Positions 1 through 6,520 of a stretch of DNA of 9,849 nt are shown one piece after another. The position numbers and the translations under genes were made by a program. The notes below the pieces were generated by a model. It saw only the letters and a program-made list of their open reading frames with translations. It was not told the origin of the DNA and searched no databases. The DNA is from Chitinophagales bacterium (GTDB lineage Bacteria; Bacteroidota; Bacteroidia; Chitinophagales; Saprospiraceae), in NCBI GenBank assembly GCA_013297575.1, contig JAAFHO010000154.1, positions 1 through 9,849 of the forward strand, read 5' to 3'. Positions within the stretch are counted from its first letter, which is position 1. Each line of letters begins with the position of its first letter.

Positions 1-2244
1 TAGCCAATTGTTTAAATAATAATAGGCAACTGGTGTGGCTAAAATGCAAGAAAGTACCACTAATCCCACAAATTCCTTGGATAACAAGCCCCATACACTG
101 AATACACTCGCACCAAGCACCTTGCGTACCCCAATTTCTTTGGTGCGCTGCTCCGCCATAAATGCCGCCAAAGCGAACAAACCAAGGCAGGAAATAAAAA
201 TAGCCAATAGCGCAAAAACCAATGATAAATTACTGATCCGGTTTTCGGCATCGAATTTTTTGGCATATTCAGCATCGCTAAATTTATAAACAAATGGCTC
301 CGATGGGTTGTACTTTTGAAAGACACCTTCAATCGCTGTTATGGCTTCTTTTGTAGGCGCATTCGGTTTTAAGCGCATATTTGCAACGCGGAGCGGCTTT
401 GTACTCATATATATAATCGTTGGATTGATGGGCTGATACGGAGATTCCATCACCATATCTTTTACAACACCAATGATGCGATAATCAACATCGTTCCATT
501 TTACCGTTTCGCCCACTGCATCCTTCAAACCCATCGTCTTTTGTGCCGTTTCGTTGATGATTAACCCCTGTGCATCGGCTCCGGTTAAGCCTGTTTCGTA
601 GTCTTTTCCTGCAATAATTTCCCAGCCGATTGTTTTTCCAAAATACTGTGAAGCCCCAATGGTACAAAAATTATACGTACCATTTTGGGGTTTGCCTTTC
701 CACTCAAAATCGGTTTGACTATTGCGGATCTCGGTGGCTGGCGACGAGGATACACCTGCTTCTACCACTACACCAGTATTGAGCAGGTCATTTCTAATGG
801 CATCAAAGTGTTCGTTGATCGCATTGCTATTGGATTCTACCGTGAGTAAGCCGTCCCGGTTGTAACCCACTACCCTATCTTGCGTAAATTGTATTTGTTT
901 ATATACGATTATAGTGCTGATAATCAATACAATAGACACCGTAAACTGAATGGCCACCAAAACTTTTCTAGGAAGCGATGCCATTTTTCCAATACTCGAT
1001 CCGCCGCCTTTTAGCACCTTCAAGGGGCTAAAACTAGACAAATAAAACGCAGGATAAGTACCTGCTAATAATCCGGTAACCAACGTAAAACCTAATACAG
1101 CACAAGAAAACAGCGGATTCAAATAGGGTACAATCATTTGTTTATCCGCCAATGTATTGAACAGGGGCAAAGCCAATTGGACAATAACTAACGCAAAAAC
1201 CATCGCAATAAAAGCCACTAATACCGACTCCGTGAGGTATTGAGCAATCAGTTGTGGGCGACCGGAACCCACTGCCTTACGAATACCCGTTTCTTTGGCT
1301 CTTTTTTCGCTGCGGGCGGTACTCAAATTCATAAAATTGATACAAGCCAAAAACAGTACAAAAAATCCAATAATACCAAACATCCATACATATTGAATCC
1401 TGCCGCCGGATACTTTTCCCTCTTTATATTCGGAATACAGGTACCATTGAGCCATGGGTTGCAACTGTATTTCGGGGTTGTAACTGGCAATGGAAGGGTC
1501 AATTTTGCTCTTTTTTACGTCTTTTATTTTTGCGCTAATGCTTTCAAAATCAGTATTAGGGGCAATTTGTACAAATAATTGCCAACCATTATTTTCCCAT
1601 TTTTCCAAAGATCGTTGAATACTAGGGTGAAACGAAGCCAAATGCGCCCAAGAACCTAAGAAATTTACATTTTTGAACGTAGAATTAAAAGGGAAATCCT
1701 CAAAAACCCCTGAAATAGTAACGGGCATGTCGTTGATAATGGTCACAACTTTGCCCACCACATCGGTACTTCCGAACAGGGCTTTGGCCAATGTTTCGGA
1801 CAACAACATAGATTGTGGCGTTTTGAGCGCATTCCGGTCTCCGCTAATCATATTCATGCTAAAAACACTCGGTGCGTCTTCTGCGATAAACATCCCCGAT
1901 TTCATGATTTTTTTATCGTCGGTATGGAGTACCATTTCTATTTCGCTGGTGGCGAGGAGTACATGCTGAAAATAACTGCCGTAGGTATGTTGTAATTCGT
2001 TACCGAGTGGAATCGGTATTTCTCCGTTGGTGCGTACCGTTCCATTAAAGGTTTTACTTTGCATGACCCGTGCAATGGTACTTTTATTGGAAAACGATTG
2101 GTTAAAATTCAACTCGTCCCAAACCCAAAGCCCGATCAGCATCGCGACGGCCATACCTACCGCTAATCCACCAATATTAATGGAAGCATAAACCCTGTTT
2201 TTTGATAGGTTGCGTAGTGCTATTTTTAGATAGTTTTGTAACAT
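1..2244 (-). CDS. ABC transporter permease, MacB/FtsX family, two-repeat type (3' end beyond window)
   Basis: Inner-membrane permease of a MacB/LolE-like ABC system, a family that moves lipoproteins, peptides or drugs in the envelope; the substrate cannot be read here. The minus frame is open for all 748 codons from an ATG at 2244 to the window edge. The protein starts MLQNYLKIALRNLSKNR, the usual opening of this family, followed by a first membrane helix (about residues 20-42) and a MacB-type periplasmic core (about 43-280). The first FtsX domain (about 285-405) contains the motif KETGIRKAVGSG near residues 317-328. A second helix (about 420-445), a second periplasmic domain and a second FtsX domain follow, the last with the matching motif EQRTKEIGVRKVLGAS. 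The homologous motifs in both halves show the internal duplication. Family members are about 790-800 residues, so only the last helix and tail, roughly 45-50 residues, should be missing. No ATPase partner gene lies in the window. Confidence 0.93.
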   Translation of the reverse strand, partial: MLQNYLKIALRNLSKNRVYASINIGGLAVGMAVAMLIGLWVWDELNFNQSFSNKSTIARVMQSKTFNGTVRTNGEIPIPLGNELQHTYGSYFQHVLLATSEIEMVLHTDDKKIMKSGMFIAEDAPSVFSMNMISGDRNALKTPQSMLLSETLAKALFGSTDVVGKVVTIINDMPVTISGVFEDFPFNSTFKNVNFLGSWAHLASFHPSIQRSLEKWENNGWQLFVQIAPNTDFESISAKIKDVKKSKIDPSIASYNPEIQLQPMAQWYLYSEYKEGKVSGGRIQYVWMFGIIGFFVLFLACINFMNLSTARSEKRAKETGIRKAVGSGRPQLIAQYLTESVLVAFIAMVFALVIVQLALPLFNTLADKQMIVPYLNPLFSCAVLGFTLVTGLLAGTYPAFYLSSFSPLKVLKGGGSSIGKMASLPRKVLVAIQFTVSIVLIISTIIVYKQIQFTQDRVVGYNRDGLLTVESNSNAINEHFDAIRNDLLNTGVVVEAGVSSSPATEIRNSQTDFEWKGKPQNGTYNFCTIGASQYFGKTIGWEIIAGKDYETGLTGADAQGLIINETAQKTMGLKDAVGETVKWNDVDYRIIGVVKDMVMESPYQPINPTIIYMSTKPLRVANMRLKPNAPTKEAITAIEGVFQKYNPSEPFVYKFSDAEYAKKFDAENRISNLSLVFALLAIFISCLGLFALAAFMAEQRTKEIGVRKVLGASVFSVWGLLSKEFVGLVVLSCILATPVAYYYLNNWL

Positions 2245-2280
2245 GATTAACCGCTGTTAGTAGTAAAATATGATTATAAA

Positions 2281-2317
2281 TGGAATATACAATATAGTAG
2301 GAGCAAGGTATATTCCA
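2281..2317. repeat. Perfect 10-bp inverted repeat in the permease promoter region
   Basis: The arms TGGAATATAC (2281-2290) and GTATATTCCA (2308-2317) are perfect reverse complements separated by 17 nt. The structure ends 36 nt before the permease start codon and touches the putative -7 box, so it would cover the transcription start and early leader. It could be an operator for a dimeric regulator or a leader hairpin; the sequence alone does not decide. Confidence 0.5.
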
Positions 2318-2323
2318 AAAATA
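2316..2323 (-). promoter_or_regulatory. Putative -7 box (TATTTTTG) of the permease gene
   Basis: On the minus strand this octamer fits the Bacteroidota -7 consensus TAnnTTTG exactly and lies about 70 bp before the permease ATG. No TTG occurs at the usual 17-23 nt upstream; the nearest is 15 nt away, so the -33 element is weak. The box overlaps one arm of the inverted repeat at 2281-2317. Confidence 0.45.
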
Positions 2324-2363
2324 CAACTAACTGAAAATCAATTACATAAATCAATTTTGATTT

Positions 2364-2406
2364 AAAAAAAAGTCCGAAGTCGAACGGGGCATGTTCGATT
2401 TCGGAC
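2364..2406 (-). terminator. Rho-independent terminator, minus strand
   Basis: A 14-bp stem is formed by 2372-2385 and 2393-2406 around a 7-nt loop, with a single non-Watson-Crick position. On the minus strand it is followed directly by eight T residues (A run 2364-2371). This orientation ends transcripts coming from the LytTR regulator, whose stop codon is about 300 nt upstream, and keeps them out of the permease gene. No other minus-strand gene is visible in between. Confidence 0.8.
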
Positions 2407-2521
2407 ATTACGAAGATAATTTTGAATTAAATTTATAGCAACAATACAGGTAAATTTCCAGTTGCTCCCAAATTATCTTAGGGAATGTATGTTTATAATC
2501 TTATAAGGTTTTCGTATAAGA

Positions 2522-2547
2522 GCGGCAGAGCCGCGTAATATTTGTAG
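2522..2547 (+). repeat. Palindromic element, copy 1 (GCGGC stem variant)
   Basis: The hairpin GCGGCAGAGCCGC (2522-2534) is followed by the tail GTAATATTTGTAG. The last ten bases (2538-2547) are the exact reverse complement of 2650-2659 in copy 4. Four of ten stem bases differ from the other copies, but all five base pairs are kept. Confidence 0.65.
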
Positions 2548-2570
2548 CAATGATAAATTTTTCCCGCGTT

Positions 2571-2628
2571 TTGAAGGTGCAGCGCACCGCAATATTAAAT
2601 TTTATATCACGGTGCGCTGCACCTTCAA
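2571..2628. repeat. Perfect 19-bp inverted repeat formed by copies 2 and 3
   Basis: The arms 2571-2589 (TTGAAGGTGCAGCGCACCG) and 2610-2628 are exact reverse complements with a 20-nt AT-rich spacer. Each arm also contains its own 13-nt hairpin (GGTGCAGCGCACC), so the RNA could fold either as one long stem or as two small ones. No T run follows on either strand, so it is not a typical terminator. Confidence 0.75.
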
Positions 2629-2649
2629 TGTTGACTTTGCCTCTTTTAT

Positions 2650-2675
2650 CTACAAATATCACGGTGCGCTGCACC
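2650..2675 (-). repeat. Palindromic element, copy 4 (GGTGC stem variant)
   Basis: Read on the minus strand this is hairpin GGTGCAGCGCACC followed by the tail GTGATATTTGTAG. A 21-bp stretch, 2656-2676, is identical to 2604-2624 in copy 3, giving a direct repeat with a 52-bp period. It lies 31 bp past the stop codon of the LytTR gene. Confidence 0.65.
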
Positions 2676-2706
2676 TAAAATTTTTATAAGAAAACCCAGT
2701 ATCGGC

Positions 2707-3435
2707 TTAAGTCGTTTTTTGTGCCAATACTTCCATCACCAGTTCTTTATGGCTACGACCAATAGGCACAGAGCGACCGGAAATTTCCACTTCCGCAGCA
2801 GAAAAAGAATCAATTTTGTCAATAGAAACCAAGAAAGAGCGATGGATGCGCAAGAAATTTTTTGCGTGCAAAATAGACTCTAACTCACCCAATTGGTAAT
2901 GGGTATTGTATTTTTTTTCAGCAGTGTAAATCGTAACACTGTCTTTTAGGCTTTCAAAATATTGAATTTCATCCAAATAAATCTTAACTGAACGCTTGTT
3001 CACCGTAAAGAAATAGTAGGGTCGGATATTAGCATTTTCGTTAACAATACCACTCGCAGGCACCGTAGTAGTTAAGTGAACAGGCAACATCAACTTTTGC
3101 ACTGCAGCATTAAAACGCTCATATTCAATGGGTTTTAACAAGTAATCCACAACTTGAAGGTCAAAACCATCAATACCGTACTCGTGGTAAGCCGAGGTAA
3201 TAATTACTTTTGGCGGTTTACTTATTGAACGCAAAAACTCAAGCCCTGTTAATTTGGGCATATTGATATCCAAAAACATCACATCGACTTGGCGGGTACG
3301 GAGGGTCTCCCGAGCGTCAAATGCGTCCGAACAACATTTTACGAGGTGTAAAAAAGGGGTTTGCTCAATATATTCAGAGACAATTTCTGCTGCCAATGGC
3401 TCATCTTCTACAACAATGCAGTTTAATTTTTGCAT
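2707..3435 (-). CDS. LytTR-family response regulator (AlgR/LytR type)
   Basis: Two-component transcription regulator of 242 residues, the normal length for the family. The receiver domain (about 3-118) shows the acidic pair E10/D11, the phosphoacceptor D56 in FLDINMP, T80/S81 in the ITSAY switch region and the K101-P102 pair. A linker of about 20 residues leads to a LytTR DNA-binding domain (about 140-238) with the conserved FLRIHRSFLVS stretch and the VPIGRSHK motif near the end. The ATG at 3435 opens directly into the receiver strand (MQKLNCIVVEDEP), which supports this start. In Bacteroidota the partner is usually a membrane histidine kinase of the LytS/YehU type encoded next door; none is present, so it is an orphan here. 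The transcript probably ends at the terminator at 2364-2406. Its target is unknown; the permease downstream is a possible but unproven candidate. Confidence 0.95.
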   Translation of the reverse strand: MQKLNCIVVEDEPLAAEIVSEYIEQTPFLHLVKCCSDAFDARETLRTRQVDVMFLDINMPKLTGLEFLRSISKPPKVIITSAYHEYGIDGFDLQVVDYLLKPIEYERFNAAVQKLMLPVHLTTTVPASGIVNENANIRPYYFFTVNKRSVKIYLDEIQYFESLKDSVTIYTAEKKYNTHYQLGELESILHAKNFLRIHRSFLVSIDKIDSFSAAEVEISGRSVPIGRSHKELVMEVLAQKTT

Positions 3436-3498
3436 TTTACAAATTAAAGTTTAAGGATTAAATACAGTGTAATAATTAGTGGTTATACTTCGGCTCTG

Positions 3499-3553
3499 TA
3501 GGTTTTGTGCATGAAAATCGCATAAAATCCTATAAATCTGTACACAAAACCTA
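3499..3553. repeat. Perfect 11-bp inverted repeat upstream of the LytTR regulator
   Basis: The arms TAGGTTTTGTG (3499-3509) and CACAAAACCTA (3543-3553) are exact reverse complements with a 33-nt spacer. The nearer arm ends 63 nt before the regulator's ATG. This position suits an operator or a leader structure. There is no T run, so a terminator is unlikely. The rest of the 302-bp gap (3436-3737) is very AT-rich, and I see no gene or exact TAnnTTTG box for the regulator in it. Confidence 0.45.
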
Positions 3554-3683
3554 ACAACGCTCAGTATAATATGTAATCAGCAAATTTTGAGCCACAAATT
3601 GAAATACCATAAAATAGTTAGTAATTTTTATGGAAAAAATAAAAAAAATCATTTTCACACGATAAAAAGAGGCAAAATCATTT

Positions 3684-3718
3684 AAAAACACTCAAAAAAT
3701 AGAATTATTTTGAGTGTT
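3684..3718 (-). terminator. Rho-independent terminator of the ferredoxin gene
   Basis: An 11-bp perfect stem (3687-3697 with 3708-3718, arms AACACTCAAAA and TTTTGAGTGTT) encloses a 10-nt loop, starting 20 nt past the ferredoxin stop codon on the minus strand. The stem runs into a run of five T residues. The stem is AT-rich and the T run short, so termination may be partial. Confidence 0.6.
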
Positions 3719-3737
3719 ATAAATGAAAAAATTGGGT

Positions 3738-4085
3738 TTATAAGTGTAACCTAGCCTTGCGTTCCAATAAAATATCATCGGCCTCTACCCTTTCTGGGTC
3801 AGGTACGCAGCAATCCACCGGACACACCGCAGCGCATTGTGGTTCTTCGTGGAAACCTACGCATTCGGTACATTTATCCGGTACGATATAATAATAGTCA
3901 TCAGAAACAGGGGAATTTTTGGCCGATGCATCCACAGATGCGCCTGTTTCTAGAAGATAATCGCCTTTTACAGTATTGCCATCTGCAATGGCCCACTCTA
4001 CCCCACCTTCATAAATTGCATTATTGGGACATTCCGGTTCACAAGCGCCGCAATTGATGCACTCGTCGGTAATCATTATTGCCAT
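3738..4085 (-). CDS. 2[4Fe-4S] ferredoxin (Allochromatium-type dicluster)
   Basis: Small cytoplasmic electron carrier of 115 residues. The first cluster motif is C9-x2-C12-x2-C15-x3-C19-P. The second is C72-x2-C75-x8-C84-x3-C88-P, with the long gap between second and third cysteines that marks the Allochromatium/YfhL-like type. About 50 residues separate the clusters, more than in clostridial ferredoxins, and an acidic, charged tail follows. I chose the ATG at 4085 (MAIMITDECINCGAC), the standard N terminus of the family. An in-frame ATG at 4139 would add 18 residues, but that stretch contains the predicted -7 box at 4108-4115 and is probably untranscribed. The gene is monocistronic between its own promoter and terminator and divergent from sucC. 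The redox partner is unknown; 2-oxoacid:ferredoxin oxidoreductases are common partners of such proteins. Confidence 0.93.
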   Translation of the reverse strand: MAIMITDECINCGACEPECPNNAIYEGGVEWAIADGNTVKGDYLLETGASVDASAKNSPVSDDYYYIVPDKCTECVGFHEEPQCAAVCPVDCCVPDPERVEADDILLERKARLHL

Positions 4086-4107
4086 AGTGTTGTCTAAATA
4101 TTTCCCG

Positions 4108-4115
4108 CAAAGGTA
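4108..4115 (-). promoter_or_regulatory. -7 box (TACCTTTG) of the ferredoxin gene
   Basis: Exact match to TAnnTTTG on the minus strand, followed by CGGG. It ends 22 nt before the ferredoxin ATG at 4085, leaving a leader of about 15-20 nt. It also argues against translation starting at 4139. No clear -33 TTG is seen. Confidence 0.6.
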
Positions 4116-4188
4116 AAGCAAATATTTGATTTTCGACATTTGAAAAAATACTTCACTTTTAACTAATGCTAATCTAAAAGACTCGTCG

Positions 4189-4196
4189 TACTTTTG
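4189..4196 (+). promoter_or_regulatory. -7 box (TACTTTTG) of the sucC operon
   Basis: Exact match to TAnnTTTG on the plus strand, 46 nt before the sucC ATG. It stands back to back with the ferredoxin promoter, the two boxes being 73 bp apart. A -33 TTG at the usual distance is not visible. Confidence 0.55.
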
Positions 4197-4242
4197 GCCG
4201 TCTTTAAGGCAAACATAATTAAGACTATTATATAATTTAAAT

Positions 4243-5436
4243 ATGAATTTACACGAATATCAGGGCAAGGAATTGCTAAAATCTTACGGTGTGAAAATCC
4301 AAGAAGGGATTGTTGCCACCACAGCCGACGAAGCCATCGCGGCAGCACACAAAATAAAAGAACTATACAATTCTGGCTGGTGCGTTGTAAAAGCACAAGT
4401 ACATGCTGGCGGTCGCGGTAAAGGCGGCGGCGTAAAACTCGCAAAAAGCCCCGAGCAAGCAGGCGAAATAACAGATCAAATGATCGGCATGATGCTTATT
4501 ACACCCCAAACACCACCGCAAGGCAAGTTGGTTCGTAAAGTATTAGTTACACAGGATGTGTTTTACCCGGGAGCAAGCGAACCAAGAGAATTCTATATCA
4601 GTGTATTGATGGATCGCGCAAAATCTTGTAACGTGATTGTCTATTCTCCCGATGGCGGTATGGATATCGAAAAGGTAGCCGAAGAAACGCCAGATCGTGT
4701 TTATAGCGAATTTGTGGATCCACTTTTGGGTTTACGCCCTTTCCAAGCGCAAAAAATTGCTTTTAACCTCGGTTTGAGCGGTACTGCGTTGAAAGAAATG
4801 GTCGATTTTATCCTAAAACTTTACGCAGCATTTGTAGGTTCCGATGCAAGTATGTTTGAGATCAATCCATGCCTCAAAACCAGCGACGACCGTATTATTG
4901 CAGTTGATGCAAAAGTGGCTTTGGACGAAAATGCGCTTTACCGCCATCCCGATCTTTTGGCCATGCGCGATACTGATGAGGAAGATCCCACCGACGTGGA
5001 AGCACAATCGTACGACCTTAACTATGTAAAACTAGATGGTAATGTAGGTTGTATGGTTAATGGTGCAGGTTTGGCTATGTCCACAATGGATTTGATCAAG
5101 TTATCGGGTGGTGAACCAGCCAATTTCTTGGATGTAGGAGGTACCGCCGATGCACAACGTGTTGAAAATGCCATGCGCCTCATGTTGAAAGATAGCAGCG
5201 TAAAGGCCATCTTAATCAATATTTTTGGTGGTATTGTTCGTTGCGATCGTGTAGCACAAGGTGTTGTGGATGCTTATAACAAAATTGGAACGATTCCCGT
5301 GCCAATTATTGTGCGTTTGCAAGGTACAAATGCCGATTTAGGTAAAAAAATCATCGATGAATCAGGGTTGAAAGTGTATGGAGCCATTGAGTTCCAAGAG
5401 GCTGCTGACTTGGTTGCTAAGGTGCTCAACGCATAA
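4243..5436 (+). CDS. sucC: Succinate-CoA ligase (succinyl-CoA synthetase), beta subunit
   Basis: Beta subunit of the TCA-cycle enzyme that converts succinyl-CoA, nucleoside diphosphate and phosphate to succinate, CoA and nucleoside triphosphate. At 397 residues it is full length. The ATP-grasp domain (about 1-235) opens with NLHEYQGKELL and has the nucleotide-binding stretch VVKAQVHAGGRGKGGGVK (48-65), the metal-binding EINP (206-209) and the acidic D222 in VDAK. The C-terminal CoA-ligase domain (about 255-397) has GLAMSTMDLIKLSGGEPANF (276-295), the LDVGGTA segment and NIFGGIVRCD (326-335), which helps hold the phosphate in the active site. ADP versus GDP preference cannot be told. The alpha subunit gene sucD is not adjacent; instead a UbiA-family gene follows after 2 nt. 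No Shine-Dalgarno sequence is visible. The enzyme is cytoplasmic and needs SucD to work. Confidence 0.97.
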   Translation: MNLHEYQGKELLKSYGVKIQEGIVATTADEAIAAAHKIKELYNSGWCVVKAQVHAGGRGKGGGVKLAKSPEQAGEITDQMIGMMLITPQTPPQGKLVRKVLVTQDVFYPGASEPREFYISVLMDRAKSCNVIVYSPDGGMDIEKVAEETPDRVYSEFVDPLLGLRPFQAQKIAFNLGLSGTALKEMVDFILKLYAAFVGSDASMFEINPCLKTSDDRIIAVDAKVALDENALYRHPDLLAMRDTDEEDPTDVEAQSYDLNYVKLDGNVGCMVNGAGLAMSTMDLIKLSGGEPANFLDVGGTADAQRVENAMRLMLKDSSVKAILINIFGGIVRCDRVAQGVVDAYNKIGTIPVPIIVRLQGTNADLGKKIIDESGLKVYGAIEFQEAADLVAKVLNA

Positions 5437-5438
5437 AA

Positions 5439-6452
5439 ATGTTTGGAAGACTGTGGCTAATCCCCTCTTTTCTACGCCTTCCCAATCTGTTCTTGGTCTT
5501 TTTAACACAGGCCATTCCCTATTGGTGCGTACTTCGCCCCGCCATTGTTCGGTCGGGAGGTATTCCAGTATTGGACGAGCATAGTTTTGGGTTGCTGGCA
5601 TTAGCCACAGTTCTTACCACATTTGCGGGTTATTTGATCAACGACTATTTTGATCGGGATATAGATGCTATTAATCGTCCTGAAAAGGTGGTTATTGGAC
5701 GTTATTTTTCACCCGGTTATGCCTTAATTGGATATTGGGGCTTGCAGTTGTGCATCACTGTAATATCGTACCAATTATTTCTACAAATGCCAAAGCCACA
5801 CGGCAACTGGGCTTTATGGCTATTTCCTGCGGTATCTTTCCTGTTGTTTTTATACGCGTGGCAAATAAAATGCACACCATTTGTTGGTAATTTATTGGTA
5901 GCATTACTTTGTGGCGTTACGCCTTTAATTATGCTAATTCCAGAGAGCCGCCCCATGTGGTTAGCCTCTTTTTATTTCCCCCATGATATCCGCGAAGCAA
6001 TGGGGATTGTTTGGATGTATGGGTTATTTGGAATGGCCACAAATTTATTTAGAGAACAAATCAAGGACTTAGAGGATGTACAAGGTGATGCTGCGTGCGG
6101 TTGCAATACCACACCGGTTTTACGGGGCGTGCGCGCCGCCAAGAAAACTGCAGGTATTACTGGGCTGGCAGTTTGTGTGCTTATGGGTATTTTATTGGTG
6201 TTTTGGCAAGACAATATGAACCAAGAATTGCGTATCATGGCAGGTGTAGTACTGCTACTTTTTCCCGCAATAATGAGTATGTTTTTAGTGTTTTCGGCTA
6301 AAGACAAACGCGATTTTTCAAGGGCAAGTTTGGCTTTAAAAATTACGATGCTGGCTGGCATATTCCTACTTCTACCCTATTGGCCAGATAATATGCCAGA
6401 TTGGTGGGCGCAATTATCACAAGTGAAACACTGGCTTTCCGCTACTTTTTGA
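5439..6452 (+). CDS. UbiA-family prenyltransferase
   Basis: Integral membrane enzyme that transfers an isoprenoid chain to an aromatic or glycerol-phosphate acceptor; 337 residues with about eight or nine hydrophobic segments. The first Asp-rich motif is NDYFDRDIDAINRPEK (68-83) and the second KDLEDVQGD (209-217) followed by TTPVLRG, which together bind the Mg-prenyl diphosphate. The N terminus FLRLPNLFLVFLTQ is typical of Bacteroidota members often annotated as geranylgeranylglycerol-phosphate geranylgeranyltransferase-like. Substrate cannot be deduced: menaquinone, heme-side-chain and archaeal-type lipid enzymes share these motifs. An extended loop (about 165-188) separates two central helices. 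The ATG lies 2 nt after the sucC stop codon, so co-transcription and perhaps translational coupling are likely. No terminator follows before the next promoter. Confidence 0.88.
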   Translation: MFGRLWLIPSFLRLPNLFLVFLTQAIPYWCVLRPAIVRSGGIPVLDEHSFGLLALATVLTTFAGYLINDYFDRDIDAINRPEKVVIGRYFSPGYALIGYWGLQLCITVISYQLFLQMPKPHGNWALWLFPAVSFLLFLYAWQIKCTPFVGNLLVALLCGVTPLIMLIPESRPMWLASFYFPHDIREAMGIVWMYGLFGMATNLFREQIKDLEDVQGDAACGCNTTPVLRGVRAAKKTAGITGLAVCVLMGILLVFWQDNMNQELRIMAGVVLLLFPAIMSMFLVFSAKDKRDFSRASLALKITMLAGIFLLLPYWPDNMPDWWAQLSQVKHWLSATF

Positions 6453-6486
6453 TAGTAAAATGGAATAAACAAAGTTAAACCTTACT

Positions 6487-6494
6487 TATATTTG
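6487..6494 (+). promoter_or_regulatory. -7 box (TATATTTG) of the T9SS protein gene
   Basis: Exact TAnnTTTG match, 26 nt before the ATG at 6521, inside the 68-bp gap after the prenyltransferase gene. It implies a leader of about 20 nt and separate transcription from the sucC operon. No convincing -33 element is seen. Confidence 0.6.
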
Positions 6495-6520
6495 CGAATA
6501 AATTTAAAATTCTATCTCGT

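Larger units (their letters stand above)
2522..2676. repeat. Cluster of four related short palindromic elements (REP-like)
   Basis: Four elements share one design: a 13-nt hairpin made of a 5-bp stem and a 3-nt loop, followed by a tail beginning GTRATAT or GCAATAT. Copies 1 (2522-2547) and 2 (2576-2596) read on plus, copies 3 (2604-2623) and 4 (2650-2675) on minus, so the cluster is roughly symmetrical about position 2600. Copy 1 has stem GCGGC/GCCGC, the other three GGTGC/GCACC. Tails of copies 1 and 4 agree in 12 of 13 positions. The design resembles REP/MITE-type intergenic repeats; membership of a genome-wide family is inferred. Confidence 0.7.
2245..2706. other. 462-bp intergenic region between permease and LytTR regulator
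   Basis: No credible coding sequence is seen here. From left to right it holds the permease leader with its inverted repeat and -7 box, the minus-strand terminator at 2364-2406, about 115 bp of AT-rich sequence without evident structure (2407-2521), the palindromic repeat cluster (2522-2676), and about 30 bp of AT-rich sequence running to the LytTR stop codon. Confidence 0.7.

Noticed and set aside
2571..2628. Terminator for the LytTR gene at the 19-bp stem
   Set aside because: The spacer is 20 nt and no T run follows on the minus strand; the hairpin at 2364-2406 with eight T residues is far better.
2522..2676. CRISPR-like array
   Set aside because: The repeats lie in mixed orientation, the intervals differ, the unit is a short palindrome, and no cas gene is near.
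4086..4139. N-terminal extension of the ferredoxin from the ATG at 4139
   Set aside because: The added residues are not part of the family and the region contains an exact -7 box, so it is most likely promoter DNA.
5972..6361. Minus-strand open frame opposite the prenyltransferase
   Set aside because: It lies wholly antisense to a well-supported membrane protein gene and shows no domain; it is a by-product of that gene's codon pattern.
4243..6452. Complete TCA-cycle or quinone-biosynthesis operon
   Set aside because: Only sucC and one prenyltransferase are present; neither sucD nor any ubi/men gene accompanies them.
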